The notes below the pieces were generated by a model. The model was not told the DNA's origin. It ran no database searches and saw nothing but the letters and a program-made list of their open reading frames with translations. Below, in pieces: positions 9,665 through 18,593 of a DNA stretch of 64,000 bases; the first letter of the stretch is position 1, and every line of letters begins with the position of its first letter. The stretch lies in contig NZ_JACJPO010000067.1 in assembly GCF_014696105.1 (NCBI RefSeq), forward strand, positions 1 through 64,000, read 5' to 3'. The position numbers and the translations under genes were made by a program. This stretch comes from Microcoleus sp. FACHB-1515. Lineage in GTDB: Bacteria; Cyanobacteriota; Cyanobacteriia; Elainellales; Elainellaceae.

Positions 9665-11383
9665 ATGGAAGGCAACATGTATCAGCATCCGCTTAGCCGC
9701 ATGAAGCGCTACGACCAGAAGGCGATCGAGTCCTACTACCGCTGGCGAGTGTGGCGCACCGTCACTCGTGCCGTCCGCGTCCTCTGGCTGTTTGCCGGAT
9801 TTGTTTTGGGTCTTAGGTGGGACGAGTGGCAAGGCAAATGCAGTCCGCGCCGACCCGCCCAACTGCGCCGCATCCTCACCAATCTTGGCCCCACCTTCAT
9901 CAAAGTCGGTCAGGCACTTTCAACCCGTCCCGATTTGATTCGCAAAGACTTTTTGCCGGAACTTGAAAAGCTGCAAGACCAGCTACCGCCCGCGCCCACC
10001 TCGATCGCCTTTGCCATCATCGAAGCGGAACTCGGTCGCACGGTCGAAGAAATCTATCAGGAAATTACGCCCGCCCCGATCGCCGCTGCCAGCCTCGGCC
10101 AGGTCTATCGTGCCAAACTCCACACGGGCGAAGACGTAGCCGTGAAGGTGCAGCGTCCGCGCCTGCTGCCAACTTTGACGCTCGATCTGTATCTGATTCG
10201 TTGGGCAGCAAACTGGCTAGAGCCTTGGCTGCCGCTGAACTTGGGGCATGATTTGGTGTCGATCGTCGATGAATTTGGCGCAAAGCTGTTTGAAGAAATC
10301 GACTACCTCAACGAAGGCCGCAACGCCGAACGCTTTGCCGCCAACTTCCGCGACGACCCGACCGTGAAAGTTCCAACGATCTACTGGCGCTACACTAGCC
10401 AGCACGTTCTGACGCTAGAGTGGATTTCGGGCTTTAAACTTACCGACACGGCCAGCATTCAAGCCGCCAATCTCGACAGCAACGATCTAATTCAAATCGG
10501 CGTCACGGCCAGCCTGCGCCAACTGCTCGAATTTGGCTTTTTCCACGCCGACCCGCATCCGGGCAATCTGTTCGCCATGCCGGATGGCCGCATGGCCTAC
10601 ATCGACTTTGGCATGATGGATCAGCTTAGCCAAGAGATGAAGGAAACACTGGTCGATGCCGTCGTTCATTTGATCAATAAAGACTATTCGCTGCTGGCAC
10701 AAGATTTCGTCAAGCTCGGATTTCTCGCGCCGCAAACGGACATCACGCCGATCGTCCCTGCCCTCGAAGCCGTGTTGGACAACGCGATCGGTGAAAGCGT
10801 CGGCGACTTCAACTTCAAAACGATCACCGACCACTTCTCGGAACTGATGTATGACTATCCGTTCCGCGTTCCGGCCAAGTTTGCCCTGATTATTCGATCG
10901 GTAATCACGCAAGAAGGCTTGGCGCTCAGCCTCAATCCCAACTTCAAGATTGTCGAAGTGGCCTATCCTTACGTGGCTCGTCGCCTCTTGATGGATGAAT
11001 CGCCTGCTCTGCGTCGCCGCCTGATCGAAGTGCTGTTTAAAGATGGCAAGTTCCAGTGGGAGCGCCTGGAGAATTTGATTGCGATCGCCCGCTCTGACCA
11101 AAACTTTGATCTATTGCCCACCGCCCAACTCGGCTTACAATACCTCTTGTCGAGCGAAGGTCAATTTCTGCGGCGTCAGCTTGTCTTGGCTTTGGTGGAA
11201 GACGATCGCCTCCACACCGAGGAAGTCCAGCGCTTGTGGAACTTGATCAAGGCCGACCTAAAGCCGTCGCGCTTGCTGGATGCCGCCGTCGGTGCGTTCG
11301 GCGAATTTTCTGCCGAGCGAGCCGCCGCATTGCTGCCTAATATGGCCGCGATGTCGCTCTTTCCAGGACAAAAGCCTCGATAG
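9665..11383 (+). CDS. ABC1/AarF/UbiB-family atypical kinase
   Basis: A 572-residue protein of the ABC1 (ADCK/UbiB) family, atypical ATP-binding kinases linked to prenylquinone and lipid metabolism. The family hallmarks are clear: LGPTFIKVGQALSTRPDLIR, with the KxGQ motif near residue 80, and AAASLGQVYRAKL, the Ala-rich loop replacing the glycine-rich loop. VAVKVQRP gives the ATP-binding Lys, FFHADPHPGNLF the catalytic-type loop, and YIDFGMMD the metal-binding DFG. The C-terminal third is helical and less conserved. Cyanobacteria carry several paralogues, and I cannot assign which. A small membrane-protein gene follows after 32 bp, probably in the same operon. Confidence 0.93.
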   Translation: MEGNMYQHPLSRMKRYDQKAIESYYRWRVWRTVTRAVRVLWLFAGFVLGLRWDEWQGKCSPRRPAQLRRILTNLGPTFIKVGQALSTRPDLIRKDFLPELEKLQDQLPPAPTSIAFAIIEAELGRTVEEIYQEITPAPIAAASLGQVYRAKLHTGEDVAVKVQRPRLLPTLTLDLYLIRWAANWLEPWLPLNLGHDLVSIVDEFGAKLFEEIDYLNEGRNAERFAANFRDDPTVKVPTIYWRYTSQHVLTLEWISGFKLTDTASIQAANLDSNDLIQIGVTASLRQLLEFGFFHADPHPGNLFAMPDGRMAYIDFGMMDQLSQEMKETLVDAVVHLINKDYSLLAQDFVKLGFLAPQTDITPIVPALEAVLDNAIGESVGDFNFKTITDHFSELMYDYPFRVPAKFALIIRSVITQEGLALSLNPNFKIVEVAYPYVARRLLMDESPALRRRLIEVLFKDGKFQWERLENLIAIARSDQNFDLLPTAQLGLQYLLSSEGQFLRRQLVLALVEDDRLHTEEVQRLWNLIKADLKPSRLLDAAVGAFGEFSAERAAALLPNMAAMSLFPGQKPR

Positions 11384-11415
11384 CCGCCTTCATCCCTCAT
11401 CCTTCATCCCTTCGC

Positions 11416-11787
11416 ATGGACTATTATTTTGCTCCGCCCTACTTCCTGCTGTTCGCAGGATTGTTCATCAGCCTCACATCCGGCACGGCATTTCAGGCCA
11501 TCTTGAAGCAGTCGGTGCAGGAATGGTCGCGCAATCGATCGACCCGCACCCTCGCCACGCTTCAGGGAATGCAGCTTTTCCTGCCGTTCATCGGCATCAG
11601 CACAGGCATCTGCATGTTCCTCGCCTCCGGTCTGATTATCTTTGGCTTCCCTGTTTGGCTGGGCTATGGTCTTGCAATTCCGTTGACGCTGGGAACAGGC
11701 TGGCTGCTGTGGACGCAACTCGGCCAGAATTTAAGCCAGCTTGAACGGGGCGGATCGCAAGCGCTAGATCTTGACTCTTGGGGTTAA
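11416..11787 (+). CDS. Small conserved membrane protein, unknown
   Basis: A 123-residue protein with three hydrophobic segments, near 7-27, 54-78 and 80-98, and a short acidic tail. It starts MDYYFAPPYFLLFAGLF. I think it belongs to a cyanobacterial conserved family, but it has no name that I can supply. It lies 32 bp after the ABC1 kinase gene on the same strand and ends just before a 20-bp-stem hairpin, so the two are probably one transcription unit. Confidence 0.7.
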   Translation: MDYYFAPPYFLLFAGLFISLTSGTAFQAILKQSVQEWSRNRSTRTLATLQGMQLFLPFIGISTGICMFLASGLIIFGFPVWLGYGLAIPLTLGTGWLLWTQLGQNLSQLERGGSQALDLDSWG

Positions 11788-11809
11788 GTTCGATCGCTCA
11801 GAAAATTCT

Positions 11810-11860
11810 CAAAATTCGGTAGCAGTCCCGACGATTTGTGGGACCTGCTACCGAATTTTG
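11810..11860. terminator. Long imperfect hairpin between convergent genes
   Basis: Arms 11810-11829 (CAAAATTCGGTAGCAGTCCC) and 11840-11860 pair over 20 bp with a single bulged base; the loop is 10 nt. AATTTTG ends the right arm, and the mirror end reads similarly on the other strand. It lies between the small membrane gene and the hybrid kinase gene, consistent with a bidirectional terminator. Confidence 0.6.
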
Positions 11861-11952
11861 CTTCAATGATGGTCAAACATGAGCTAGCCATCCTCTTCGT
11901 TCTTGATGCGTTGCTCATCTAAACAGTCTTCATGGATATGATCCCTACAAAA

Positions 11953-14900
11953 TTACGCAGTTAGCAGCATAATCATTTTCACTAACGTCTCTGGCTCCGC
12001 AGGTTTTGCCAGGTGTCGTTGAAATCCGGCTGCGATCGCTTGCCGCTGATCATACTCACCCGCATAGGCCGTCAGCGCGATCGCAGGAATTTGATGTTCT
12101 TGCTGGCGTGCTCGGACTTGCTGCATCAGCATGTAGCCGTCCATGTCGGGCATTCCAATGTCGCTGATGATCAGGTCAGGAGCCGACTGCTCGATCGCTT
12201 GCAGCGCCTCGATTCCCGATGCCGCGCTGGAGACGATCGCACCTGCCGCTTCCAGCACAAACGCGACAAACTCACGCGAATCCGGTTCATCATCCACGAC
12301 CAAGATGTGCAAACCGCGCAAGTCGGCTGCTGAAGCGGCTGGCTGGGCGGGCGCAGGCGATTCGTCCAACGGAGCGGCCAGCGGAATCTGCACGGTAAAG
12401 GTTGCGCCCTGTCCTTCTCCCAAACTTTCCGCGCTGATTTGACCACCGTGCATCTCAACCAGTTGACGTGCGATCGCTAAGCCTAATCCCAGCCCACCAA
12501 ATTTTCGCGTCGTCGTACCATCTTCCTGACGAAAATGCTCAAACACATACGGCAGAAACTCGCGTTTGATGCCTTTTCCCGTGTCAGCCACCTGAATTTG
12601 GGCATGAGTTTTCGTTTGAGTTAACGTCACTGTAACCTGTCCTGCTGGCGGCGTGAATTTGACGGCATTGGAGAGCAAATTCCACACGACCTGCTGCAAT
12701 CGTCCGGCGTCCCCGCTGACTGAAACAGCGCTGGGCAACACCGTCCCAATCCGCAAAGATTTGGCCTTGGCGGACAGTTCAACCGTTTCCAGAGCGGCCA
12801 AGATCACAGCCCGCAGATCAACGAGCCGCACCTCCAGGCTCAATTTGCCGCGCAAAATGCGGGAGATATCGAGCAGGTCGCTGATCAGTTGGGATTGAAG
12901 TTGGGCATTGCGCTCGATCGCAGCTAGCGCCGTTTGCGTTTTGGCCGCATCCAGTTTTCCCTGCTGCAACAGCTTTGACCAGCCCAAAATCGGATTGAGC
13001 GGCGATCGCAATTCATGCGAGAGCACGGCTAAAAATTCATCTTTGACTCGATTGGCAGCCTCGGCAGATTCGCGTGCCGCCTGTTCGCGTGCCAACAGCG
13101 ATCGAAGCCGCTCTTCCGATTCAAATAGCTTTTCCTCCGCTTGCTTTCTGGCCGTGATGTCTTGAACCGTGCCGCGCAAGCCAACGATCGCTCCGTTGGA
13201 ATCGCGCAACACTTCGCTGCGGGTCGTTACCCAGATCAGTGTGCCGTTGCGATATGCCTGCACATCTAGTTCATAACCGAGTCCGGTTGCCAATGCTTGC
13301 TGCACCCCTTCATGAATGCGCTGCCAGCTTTCGTGCGGATATAGCCAGCCGTCTTGGTCGGCAAAGTTCGGGATTGTGTCGCGTTCTGGATCAAAGCCGT
13401 AGATTCGCAGCAGTTGATCCGAGCCAGTCGTGACATCAGTTTTTGCATCCCAATAACAACTGCCGATATTGCCGATGCGCTGTGCTTCTCTCAGTTCAGC
13501 TTCGCGATCGCGCAGTTGGGCTTCGGCTTGTCTGCGATCGGTAATGTTGTTGAGCAGAACGCCAACCTGTCGCAGTTCTGGCTCTCCTCGTCGAAATGCA
13601 AACACCTCATACCAAGCGTCAAATCCTTTCGCGTGATTTTCAAAACGGATCGCCTCGCCCGTCAAGGCAACTTTGCCGTATATTTCAAACCAGTATTCTT
13701 CATGGTCTGGCACCATTTCGCGGACTGTTTTGCCTTGTGCATTGCGAGTGCCCGTCTGCTGATCAAAGGCAGGATTGGTAATTAAAAATCGATAATCGAT
13801 CGGTCGATCGTCCTGATCAAAGAGCATTTCGATCACGCAAAAGCCTTCGGCCATCGTCTCAAACAGCGTGCGGTATCTCTCCTCTGATTTGCGTAAAGCG
13901 GCTCCTGCCTCTCGCCGGAGTTGCGCCAGTTTGAGACTGGCTTCGACTCGCGCCAGCAGTTCACGCGCCGAGAAGGGCTTGATTAAATAATCATCTGCAC
14001 CTGCTTCCAGTCCTTCAATTCGAGCTTCTTCTCCCGCGCGAGCAGACAAGAGAATCAACGGGATTTCTTGCGTGCCGGAATTTGCCCGCAGTTCACGCAG
14101 CAGCCCAAATCCATCCAGATTCGGCATCATCACGTCACTCAACACCAAATCCGGCAGTTGCTTGCGGATTGCAGCTAAGGCGGCAATGCCATCTGCGACC
14201 GCCTCGACCGTGTACTGTTGGCTTAACAGCCGCTTCACGTACTCGCGCATATCGGCATTGTCATCCACGAGCAAAATCCGGCCAGTGGGTGCAGCAACAT
14301 CCGGAAACGAAGCCGAAACCGACAAAGAAAGTTCTGCATTGATCGACTCCGCACGATCGATCGTGCCACTTGATAGCCACCGCGAGGCTTCTTCCACATA
14401 AGCATCGGCTCCTAATGCGGTCGATGTCAGGGTGCGAGTTGCTTCAATGCGATCGGCGGGCAGATGTGAGACACCGAGGGGAATGGCGATCGTAAACTTC
14501 GTGCCGCGATCGACTTGACTGCTGATGTGAATCGTTCCGCCATGCAGTTTGACCAGTTCTTGCACAAACGCCAGCCCAATCCCCGATCCTTCATAGGTGC
14601 GAGCGCGAGTGCCACTGATGCGATGGAAGCGCTCAAACAGTCGGGGCAGTTCGGCTGCTGGGATGCCAACACCTGTATCGGTCACTTCCAGTTCAGCACA
14701 GCCATCCACTGCCCGAAGTCGAACGGTAATGCCGCCCTCAAACGTGAATTTGAACGCATTCGAGAGCAGATTGAGGACAATTTTCTCCCACAAATCGCGA
14801 TCGACATACACAGGTTGCGGAAGCGGTGGACAGTCGATCGTCAAGGTCATCCCTGCCCGTTCAACCAGCGATCGAAACACACTGGCGAGTTCTGCGGTGA

Positions 14901-16194
14901 AGGTCGCCAGATCGATCGGTTCATACACGGCCTGCACTCGCCCCGCTTCGATGCGCGAAAAATCGAGCAATGTGTTGACCAGTTTTTGCAGTCGTAGACC
15001 GTTGCGCTGCACGAGCTGAAGCTGTTCGCGCTCCTCGTCCCGCAATCGTTGATCTAATGCGGTGGAAAGTTCTTCGAGCGGACTGAGCATCAGCGTCAGC
15101 GGTGTGCGGAACTCGTGCGAAACGTTGCTAAAGAAAATCGTTTTGGCGCGATCGAGTTCCGCCAACTGCTCTGCCCGCTCGCGCTCTTGCTCATAGGCAC
15201 GGGCATTGGCGATCGCGAGGGCAATCTGTCCAGTAAGCTGCGTGAAGAAATCACGATACTGATCGTCCAGGCGGCGGCGAGGACTGGCAACGGCAACCAG
15301 CACGCCCGTTACCTTGTTTTGCCCAGTAGCGGCGATGGGCAAAACCATCGCTTCTTGGGGTGGCTCCGGCCAAGGACTGCCAGAAATAACGCCGAAGCGA
15401 TCGACCAAATTGTTGACGATTTGCGGCTGGGCAGTGCGAGCAGCATGGGCGATCGGCCAGCCACCGTCATTCTGAGCGAGATCGATCGCTACGGGATTGA
15501 TTGGACTGTCTGAGATGGAACTGTCTGAAGTGGACTCAGTGCTGCTGCAAAGGCGGGCATGTTTGCCATCTGCATCGAGCAAATAGAGCAGCGCAAACGG
15601 AATGTCGAGTCGATCGGACTTGAACGCTTCTGTGATGAGGGCGCAGGATGCTTCGGCAGTCTTGGCGACTCCGGTTTGAGAAGCGACTTCCCGCAGCAGT
15701 TGAGCGCGGCGATCGCTCAAAACGCGATACGTGGTTTCGCTCACGATATTCAAAACGCCATCAATGACGCCATCTTGTCCCTGGATTGGGTTGAAGGTGT
15801 ACTCGAAGAAGCACTCCTCGGTATAGCCAAACCGACGCATGGACAATAGCTCGTCTTTGTGGAATGTGCCCTCGCCCGTTGCCAAAACGCCTGCCAACTC
15901 TGGCCCAATGTCAGCCCAAATTTCCGACCACACTTCACGGGCAGGACGCGCGATCGCCCAGGGATGTTTGTCCCCCACGATCGGTCGCCAGGCATCGTTG
16001 TAGAGCAGCAGGCAGTCTTGCCCCCAGTAGATCGCGATCGGGAAGCGAGAGTTGAGGCACGTCGATCGCAAGCTTTGCGGCCAAGTTTCCACAGCACCGA
16101 GCGCCGTTTGCGACCAGTCGAGTGATCGTAGGCGCTGTGCCATTTCGTCTGTGCCTGCAAAAAGCGATTCTGCCACCGATCGATCCTGAGTCAT
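11953..16194 (-). CDS. Double hybrid sensor histidine kinase (PAS-GAF-HK-REC-PAS-PAS-HK-REC)
   Basis: A 1413-residue cytosolic signalling protein with two complete kinase cores. Order: PAS-like domain (1-150), GAF (about 165-335), a HisKA with VSHEFRTPL (His near 361) and HATPase (460-580, NLLSNAFKFT). Then come a receiver with VDDNADMREY and LSDVMMPN (Asp near 686), two PAS domains (about 785-1030), a second HisKA with LSHELRSPL (His near 1059) and HATPase (NLLSNAVKFT). A C-terminal receiver with VDDEPDSREF and ISDIGMPD (Asp near 1342) ends the protein. No transmembrane segment is seen, so it senses an internal signal or a ligand bound in PAS/GAF. The GAF lacks an obvious bilin-binding Cys context, though I cannot exclude one. 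It stands alone, with no response-regulator gene adjacent. Confidence 0.95.
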   Translation of the reverse strand: MTQDRSVAESLFAGTDEMAQRLRSLDWSQTALGAVETWPQSLRSTCLNSRFPIAIYWGQDCLLLYNDAWRPIVGDKHPWAIARPAREVWSEIWADIGPELAGVLATGEGTFHKDELLSMRRFGYTEECFFEYTFNPIQGQDGVIDGVLNIVSETTYRVLSDRRAQLLREVASQTGVAKTAEASCALITEAFKSDRLDIPFALLYLLDADGKHARLCSSTESTSDSSISDSPINPVAIDLAQNDGGWPIAHAARTAQPQIVNNLVDRFGVISGSPWPEPPQEAMVLPIAATGQNKVTGVLVAVASPRRRLDDQYRDFFTQLTGQIALAIANARAYEQERERAEQLAELDRAKTIFFSNVSHEFRTPLTLMLSPLEELSTALDQRLRDEEREQLQLVQRNGLRLQKLVNTLLDFSRIEAGRVQAVYEPIDLATFTAELASVFRSLVERAGMTLTIDCPPLPQPVYVDRDLWEKIVLNLLSNAFKFTFEGGITVRLRAVDGCAELEVTDTGVGIPAAELPRLFERFHRISGTRARTYEGSGIGLAFVQELVKLHGGTIHISSQVDRGTKFTIAIPLGVSHLPADRIEATRTLTSTALGADAYVEEASRWLSSGTIDRAESINAELSLSVSASFPDVAAPTGRILLVDDNADMREYVKRLLSQQYTVEAVADGIAALAAIRKQLPDLVLSDVMMPNLDGFGLLRELRANSGTQEIPLILLSARAGEEARIEGLEAGADDYLIKPFSARELLARVEASLKLAQLRREAGAALRKSEERYRTLFETMAEGFCVIEMLFDQDDRPIDYRFLITNPAFDQQTGTRNAQGKTVREMVPDHEEYWFEIYGKVALTGEAIRFENHAKGFDAWYEVFAFRRGEPELRQVGVLLNNITDRRQAEAQLRDREAELREAQRIGNIGSCYWDAKTDVTTGSDQLLRIYGFDPERDTIPNFADQDGWLYPHESWQRIHEGVQQALATGLGYELDVQAYRNGTLIWVTTRSEVLRDSNGAIVGLRGTVQDITARKQAEEKLFESEERLRSLLAREQAARESAEAANRVKDEFLAVLSHELRSPLNPILGWSKLLQQGKLDAAKTQTALAAIERNAQLQSQLISDLLDISRILRGKLSLEVRLVDLRAVILAALETVELSAKAKSLRIGTVLPSAVSVSGDAGRLQQVVWNLLSNAVKFTPPAGQVTVTLTQTKTHAQIQVADTGKGIKREFLPYVFEHFRQEDGTTTRKFGGLGLGLAIARQLVEMHGGQISAESLGEGQGATFTVQIPLAAPLDESPAPAQPAASAADLRGLHILVVDDEPDSREFVAFVLEAAGAIVSSAASGIEALQAIEQSAPDLIISDIGMPDMDGYMLMQQVRARQQEHQIPAIALTAYAGEYDQRQAIAAGFQRHLAKPAEPETLVKMIMLLTA

Positions 16195-16388
16195 GCCTTC
16201 CTTTCACTCACAAACAGCTAGCACTCTCTACTATTTTTGCAAGGCAACGAGCCGATAGCCGTTCGCGTTTCGCTGCGTAGCTGCAAACCCAGAAGGGATG
16301 AAGTTCAAAATATACCTTTGGAAGTAGGGTTGACGATCGCAACATTAATAAAATACGGTAAATCTATCGGTTTACTGAAATATTGCGA

Positions 16389-16871
16389 ATGCTCAATCAA
16401 TCGCGATCGGCAGCAACCGAGTCAACCCCGACTCAGCCAGCCGCTCAAAGTCTGCTGCAACATCTCACTCAACTGCGCTGGCAAGACTTCAGCTTGAAGC
16501 GGATGCGCGGCGGTTTGCTCGTTGCGATCGGCTATTTGCTTTCGCCGCTGTGCTGGTGGAACGACTTGGTTTTCAATCTACCTGTTGCTTATGCCTTTGG
16601 CTATGTCTGTAGCTGGATTTCGGCGGATTGGCTGCTGCCGGGGGCGATCGTGGGCTACTGGCTCTCAAATTTGGTTGGCATTGTGATGATGCAGTTTGGG
16701 GCGATCGATGTCCTCGACAAAACTCGTAACTTCAAAAAAGATTTGTGGACGGGCTTTATCACTTCGACCGTTTACACGCTGGCAGTTTTGGCACTCGTGC
16801 AGTTCAAAATTCTCGATCTTGCCGCGCTGCTGCCGGATCTGAGCACGATCTTCTCGGCTGCCACAAAGTAG
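16389..16871 (+). CDS. Conserved membrane protein, unknown function
   Basis: About 160 residues from ATG 16389 (TTG 16383 is an in-frame alternative). After a polar N-terminal arm (1-45) there are hydrophobic segments near 48-66, 74-90, 95-116 and 128-145. The RWQDFSLKRMRGG stretch just before the first helix and WWNDLVFNLPVAYAF look conserved, but I know no function. The TauE/SafE carrier starts 9 bp after its stop, so the two are almost certainly cotranscribed, and it may be an accessory of that transporter. Divergent from the large hybrid kinase. Confidence 0.7.
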   Translation: MLNQSRSAATESTPTQPAAQSLLQHLTQLRWQDFSLKRMRGGLLVAIGYLLSPLCWWNDLVFNLPVAYAFGYVCSWISADWLLPGAIVGYWLSNLVGIVMMQFGAIDVLDKTRNFKKDLWTGFITSTVYTLAVLALVQFKILDLAALLPDLSTIFSAATK

Positions 16872-16880
16872 GCGATCGCC

Positions 16881-17675
16881 ATGCATTATTTACTGTTGGC
16901 TGTCCTCAGTTTCGCGGTGGGCATTGTCGTTGGACTCACTGGAATTGGCGGCGCATCGCTGATTACACCGATGCTGATCTTTGTGTTTCAAGTGCCGCCG
17001 ACTGTGGCCGTCAGTTCCGATGTAGTCGCAGCCACGCTGATGAAAATTGTCGGCGGCATCAAACACTGGCGGCAGCAGACGATCGATCCCCAAGCCGTCC
17101 GTTGGTTGGCAACAGGCAGCATTCCCGGTTCACTCTTGGGCGTGGCGATGCTGCATCAACTGCGCCACACCAATATCAACTTGGATGCGATTTTGCTGCG
17201 ATCGATCGGCGGCGCAATTTTGCTGATTAGCGCGATCGCTTTGATTCAACTGCTGCTGATGATGTTTGCGCCCAAGCTGACCTTTCCCACGCCACCGAAG
17301 CTGAATTTAGAAACAGTAAAAGGGCGAAGTTTGGCGATCGCGATCGGGGCGATTTTAGGCTGCATGGTTGGCCTAACCAGCGTTTCTTCCGGTTCGCTGT
17401 TTGCCCTCGTGCTGATCGTGCTATTTCAGCTTGATGCTCAAAAGCTGGTTGGAACGGATTTGGCACAGGCGGCGATTTTGCTGTCGTTCACTGCGATCGC
17501 TCACCTGAGCTTAGGAACCGTAAACTGGAGTTTGGTGCTACCGATTTGGGCGGGTTCAATTCCCGGTGTGCTGATTGGCGCAAGGCTGTGTGAAATTGCC
17601 CCGCAGCGACTGTTGCGCTTTGGAATTTATCTGCTGCTCGTTGGTGTGAGTTGGAAGTTGGCGCATCCAATTTGA
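16881..17675 (+). CDS. TauE/SafE-family anion (sulfite/organosulfonate) exporter
   Basis: A 264-residue polytopic protein with about eight helices. It shows the family's repeated glycine-rich entry helices, VGIVVGLTGIGGASLITPML near the N-terminus and GAILGCMVGLTSVSSGS at the centre, mirroring the two-fold repeat of TauE/SafE (DUF81). Members move sulfite, sulfoacetate or other anions across the plasma membrane; substrate cannot be read from sequence. VSSDVVAATLMKIVGG is also typical. Translation is coupled to the upstream membrane gene (9 bp gap). The sulfur island 6 kb away makes a sulfur-compound substrate attractive but unproven. Confidence 0.85.
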   Translation: MHYLLLAVLSFAVGIVVGLTGIGGASLITPMLIFVFQVPPTVAVSSDVVAATLMKIVGGIKHWRQQTIDPQAVRWLATGSIPGSLLGVAMLHQLRHTNINLDAILLRSIGGAILLISAIALIQLLLMMFAPKLTFPTPPKLNLETVKGRSLAIAIGAILGCMVGLTSVSSGSLFALVLIVLFQLDAQKLVGTDLAQAAILLSFTAIAHLSLGTVNWSLVLPIWAGSIPGVLIGARLCEIAPQRLLRFGIYLLLVGVSWKLAHPI

Positions 17676-17697
17676 GGGGAGCGATCGATTGCGAAAT

Positions 17698-18003
17698 ATG
17701 AAGCAAGATTGGATTTTTGAAGAAAATCGATTCTCATGGTTAGAAATTGTTGCTTCATTTTGCGGGTATGCTTTTGAAGCTGGCGATCGTGATGCCTTTG
17801 AAGTTGGTATTCAGAATACGAATCATGAGCAGGAGCGCTGGTTTGATTACGAGTTTTCGAGTTTTAGCTCGCTCAAATTGCAACTCGCTCGTGATCTAGG
17901 ATCATCCGTTATTTTTGCAAAAGCCCACTGCTCTCCAGATCTTCAACCTAAAATTGCGACAACAACACAGATCGCTCAGGAATATCGGCTCACAAGGCGA
18001 TAA
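17698..18003 (+). CDS. Small unknown protein, first gene of a three-gene cassette
   Basis: About 101 residues from ATG 17698 (TTG 17689 upstream is in frame). It is acidic-aromatic at the N-terminus (MKQDWIFEENRFSWLEIVAS), with WFDYEFSSFSSLKLQLARD in the middle and no signal or membrane segment. I do not recognise it. It sits 8 bp upstream of a DUF6883-like gene and 350 bp upstream of a DUF4926-like gene, all on the plus strand and tightly packed. This DNA is visibly more AT-rich than the flanking transporter and phosphatase genes, which hints at transfer. A role tied to the DUF6883/DUF4926 pair is an inference from position only. Confidence 0.6.
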   Translation: MKQDWIFEENRFSWLEIVASFCGYAFEAGDRDAFEVGIQNTNHEQERWFDYEFSSFSSLKLQLARDLGSSVIFAKAHCSPDLQPKIATTTQIAQEYRLTRR

Positions 18004-18011
18004 CTTTCACA

Positions 18012-18344
18012 ATGATAGTTCCCAACGCAGAAAATGCGATTGTCGATATTCGTAAACTGCGTGATTACTGCCTCAATCTCGAACATGAAGATGGAAAGCA
18101 TAAAGCTCGACTGTTTTTATCAATGCTTGGGATGACTGCTGAAAATGCAGAGCAGCTACGCCAAATTCTGCTGGAGGCTGTTAAAACTCACGAAGCTCAA
18201 CTTGGAAGACAAGATGAGTTTGGGCAACGCTACACAGTTGATTTTTCGATCGAATGGCAAAATAGACTTGCAACGCTCCGAAGTGGCTGGATAATTGAAA
18301 ATAGTTCAGAAATTCCAAAGCTAACGACCTGTTATCCTCTCTAG
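18012..18344 (+). CDS. DUF6883-like protein
   Basis: A 110-residue protein. The sequence MIVPNAENAIVDIRKLRDYC, then GKHKARLFLSMLG, a THEAQLG block and YTVDFSI followed by LRSGWIIE and PKLTTCYPL, is the pattern I recall for DUF6883. This small domain is found as single proteins or at the C-terminus of predicted toxins. Its biochemical role is unknown to me. It is followed 11 bp later by a DUF4926-like gene, a pairing I recall from many bacteria. The pair could be a toxin-antitoxin or immunity-type module, but nothing here shows it. Confidence 0.7.
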   Translation: MIVPNAENAIVDIRKLRDYCLNLEHEDGKHKARLFLSMLGMTAENAEQLRQILLEAVKTHEAQLGRQDEFGQRYTVDFSIEWQNRLATLRSGWIIENSSEIPKLTTCYPL

Positions 18345-18355
18345 TCAAGTCTGTC

Positions 18356-18589
18356 ATGAGCATGATAACCCGTACAATCAAACTATTAGATGTTGTCGCC
18401 TTAATTGTTGATTTGCCTCAATATAACTTGTGGCGAGGACAAGTCGGCACAGTAGTAGAAACATTGGCAAATGGTGCAGCCTTTGAAGTTGAATTTAGCG
18501 ATCGCCACGGACGCACGTACGAATCTTTAGGATTGCGTCCAGAGCAAATCATGGTGTTGCGTTTTGATCCAGTACCGCTAAATCGTTAA
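18356..18589 (+). CDS. DUF4926-like small beta protein
   Basis: A 77-residue protein, MSMITRTIKLLDVVALIVDL onward, with LWRGQVGTVVE, AFEVEFSDRHGRTYESLGL and a closing QIMVLRF. The V-x-L-x-x-D-L-P...G-x-x-G-T-V-V-E...F-E-V-E-F-x-D pattern is that of DUF4926, predicted as a small SH3-like barrel. It sits directly behind a DUF6883-like gene (11 bp). ATG 18362 is an alternative start. The PAP2 phosphatase gene begins 4 bp after its stop, so read-through transcription is likely. Confidence 0.7.
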   Translation: MSMITRTIKLLDVVALIVDLPQYNLWRGQVGTVVETLANGAAFEVEFSDRHGRTYESLGLRPEQIMVLRFDPVPLNR

Positions 18590-18593
18590 GCGA

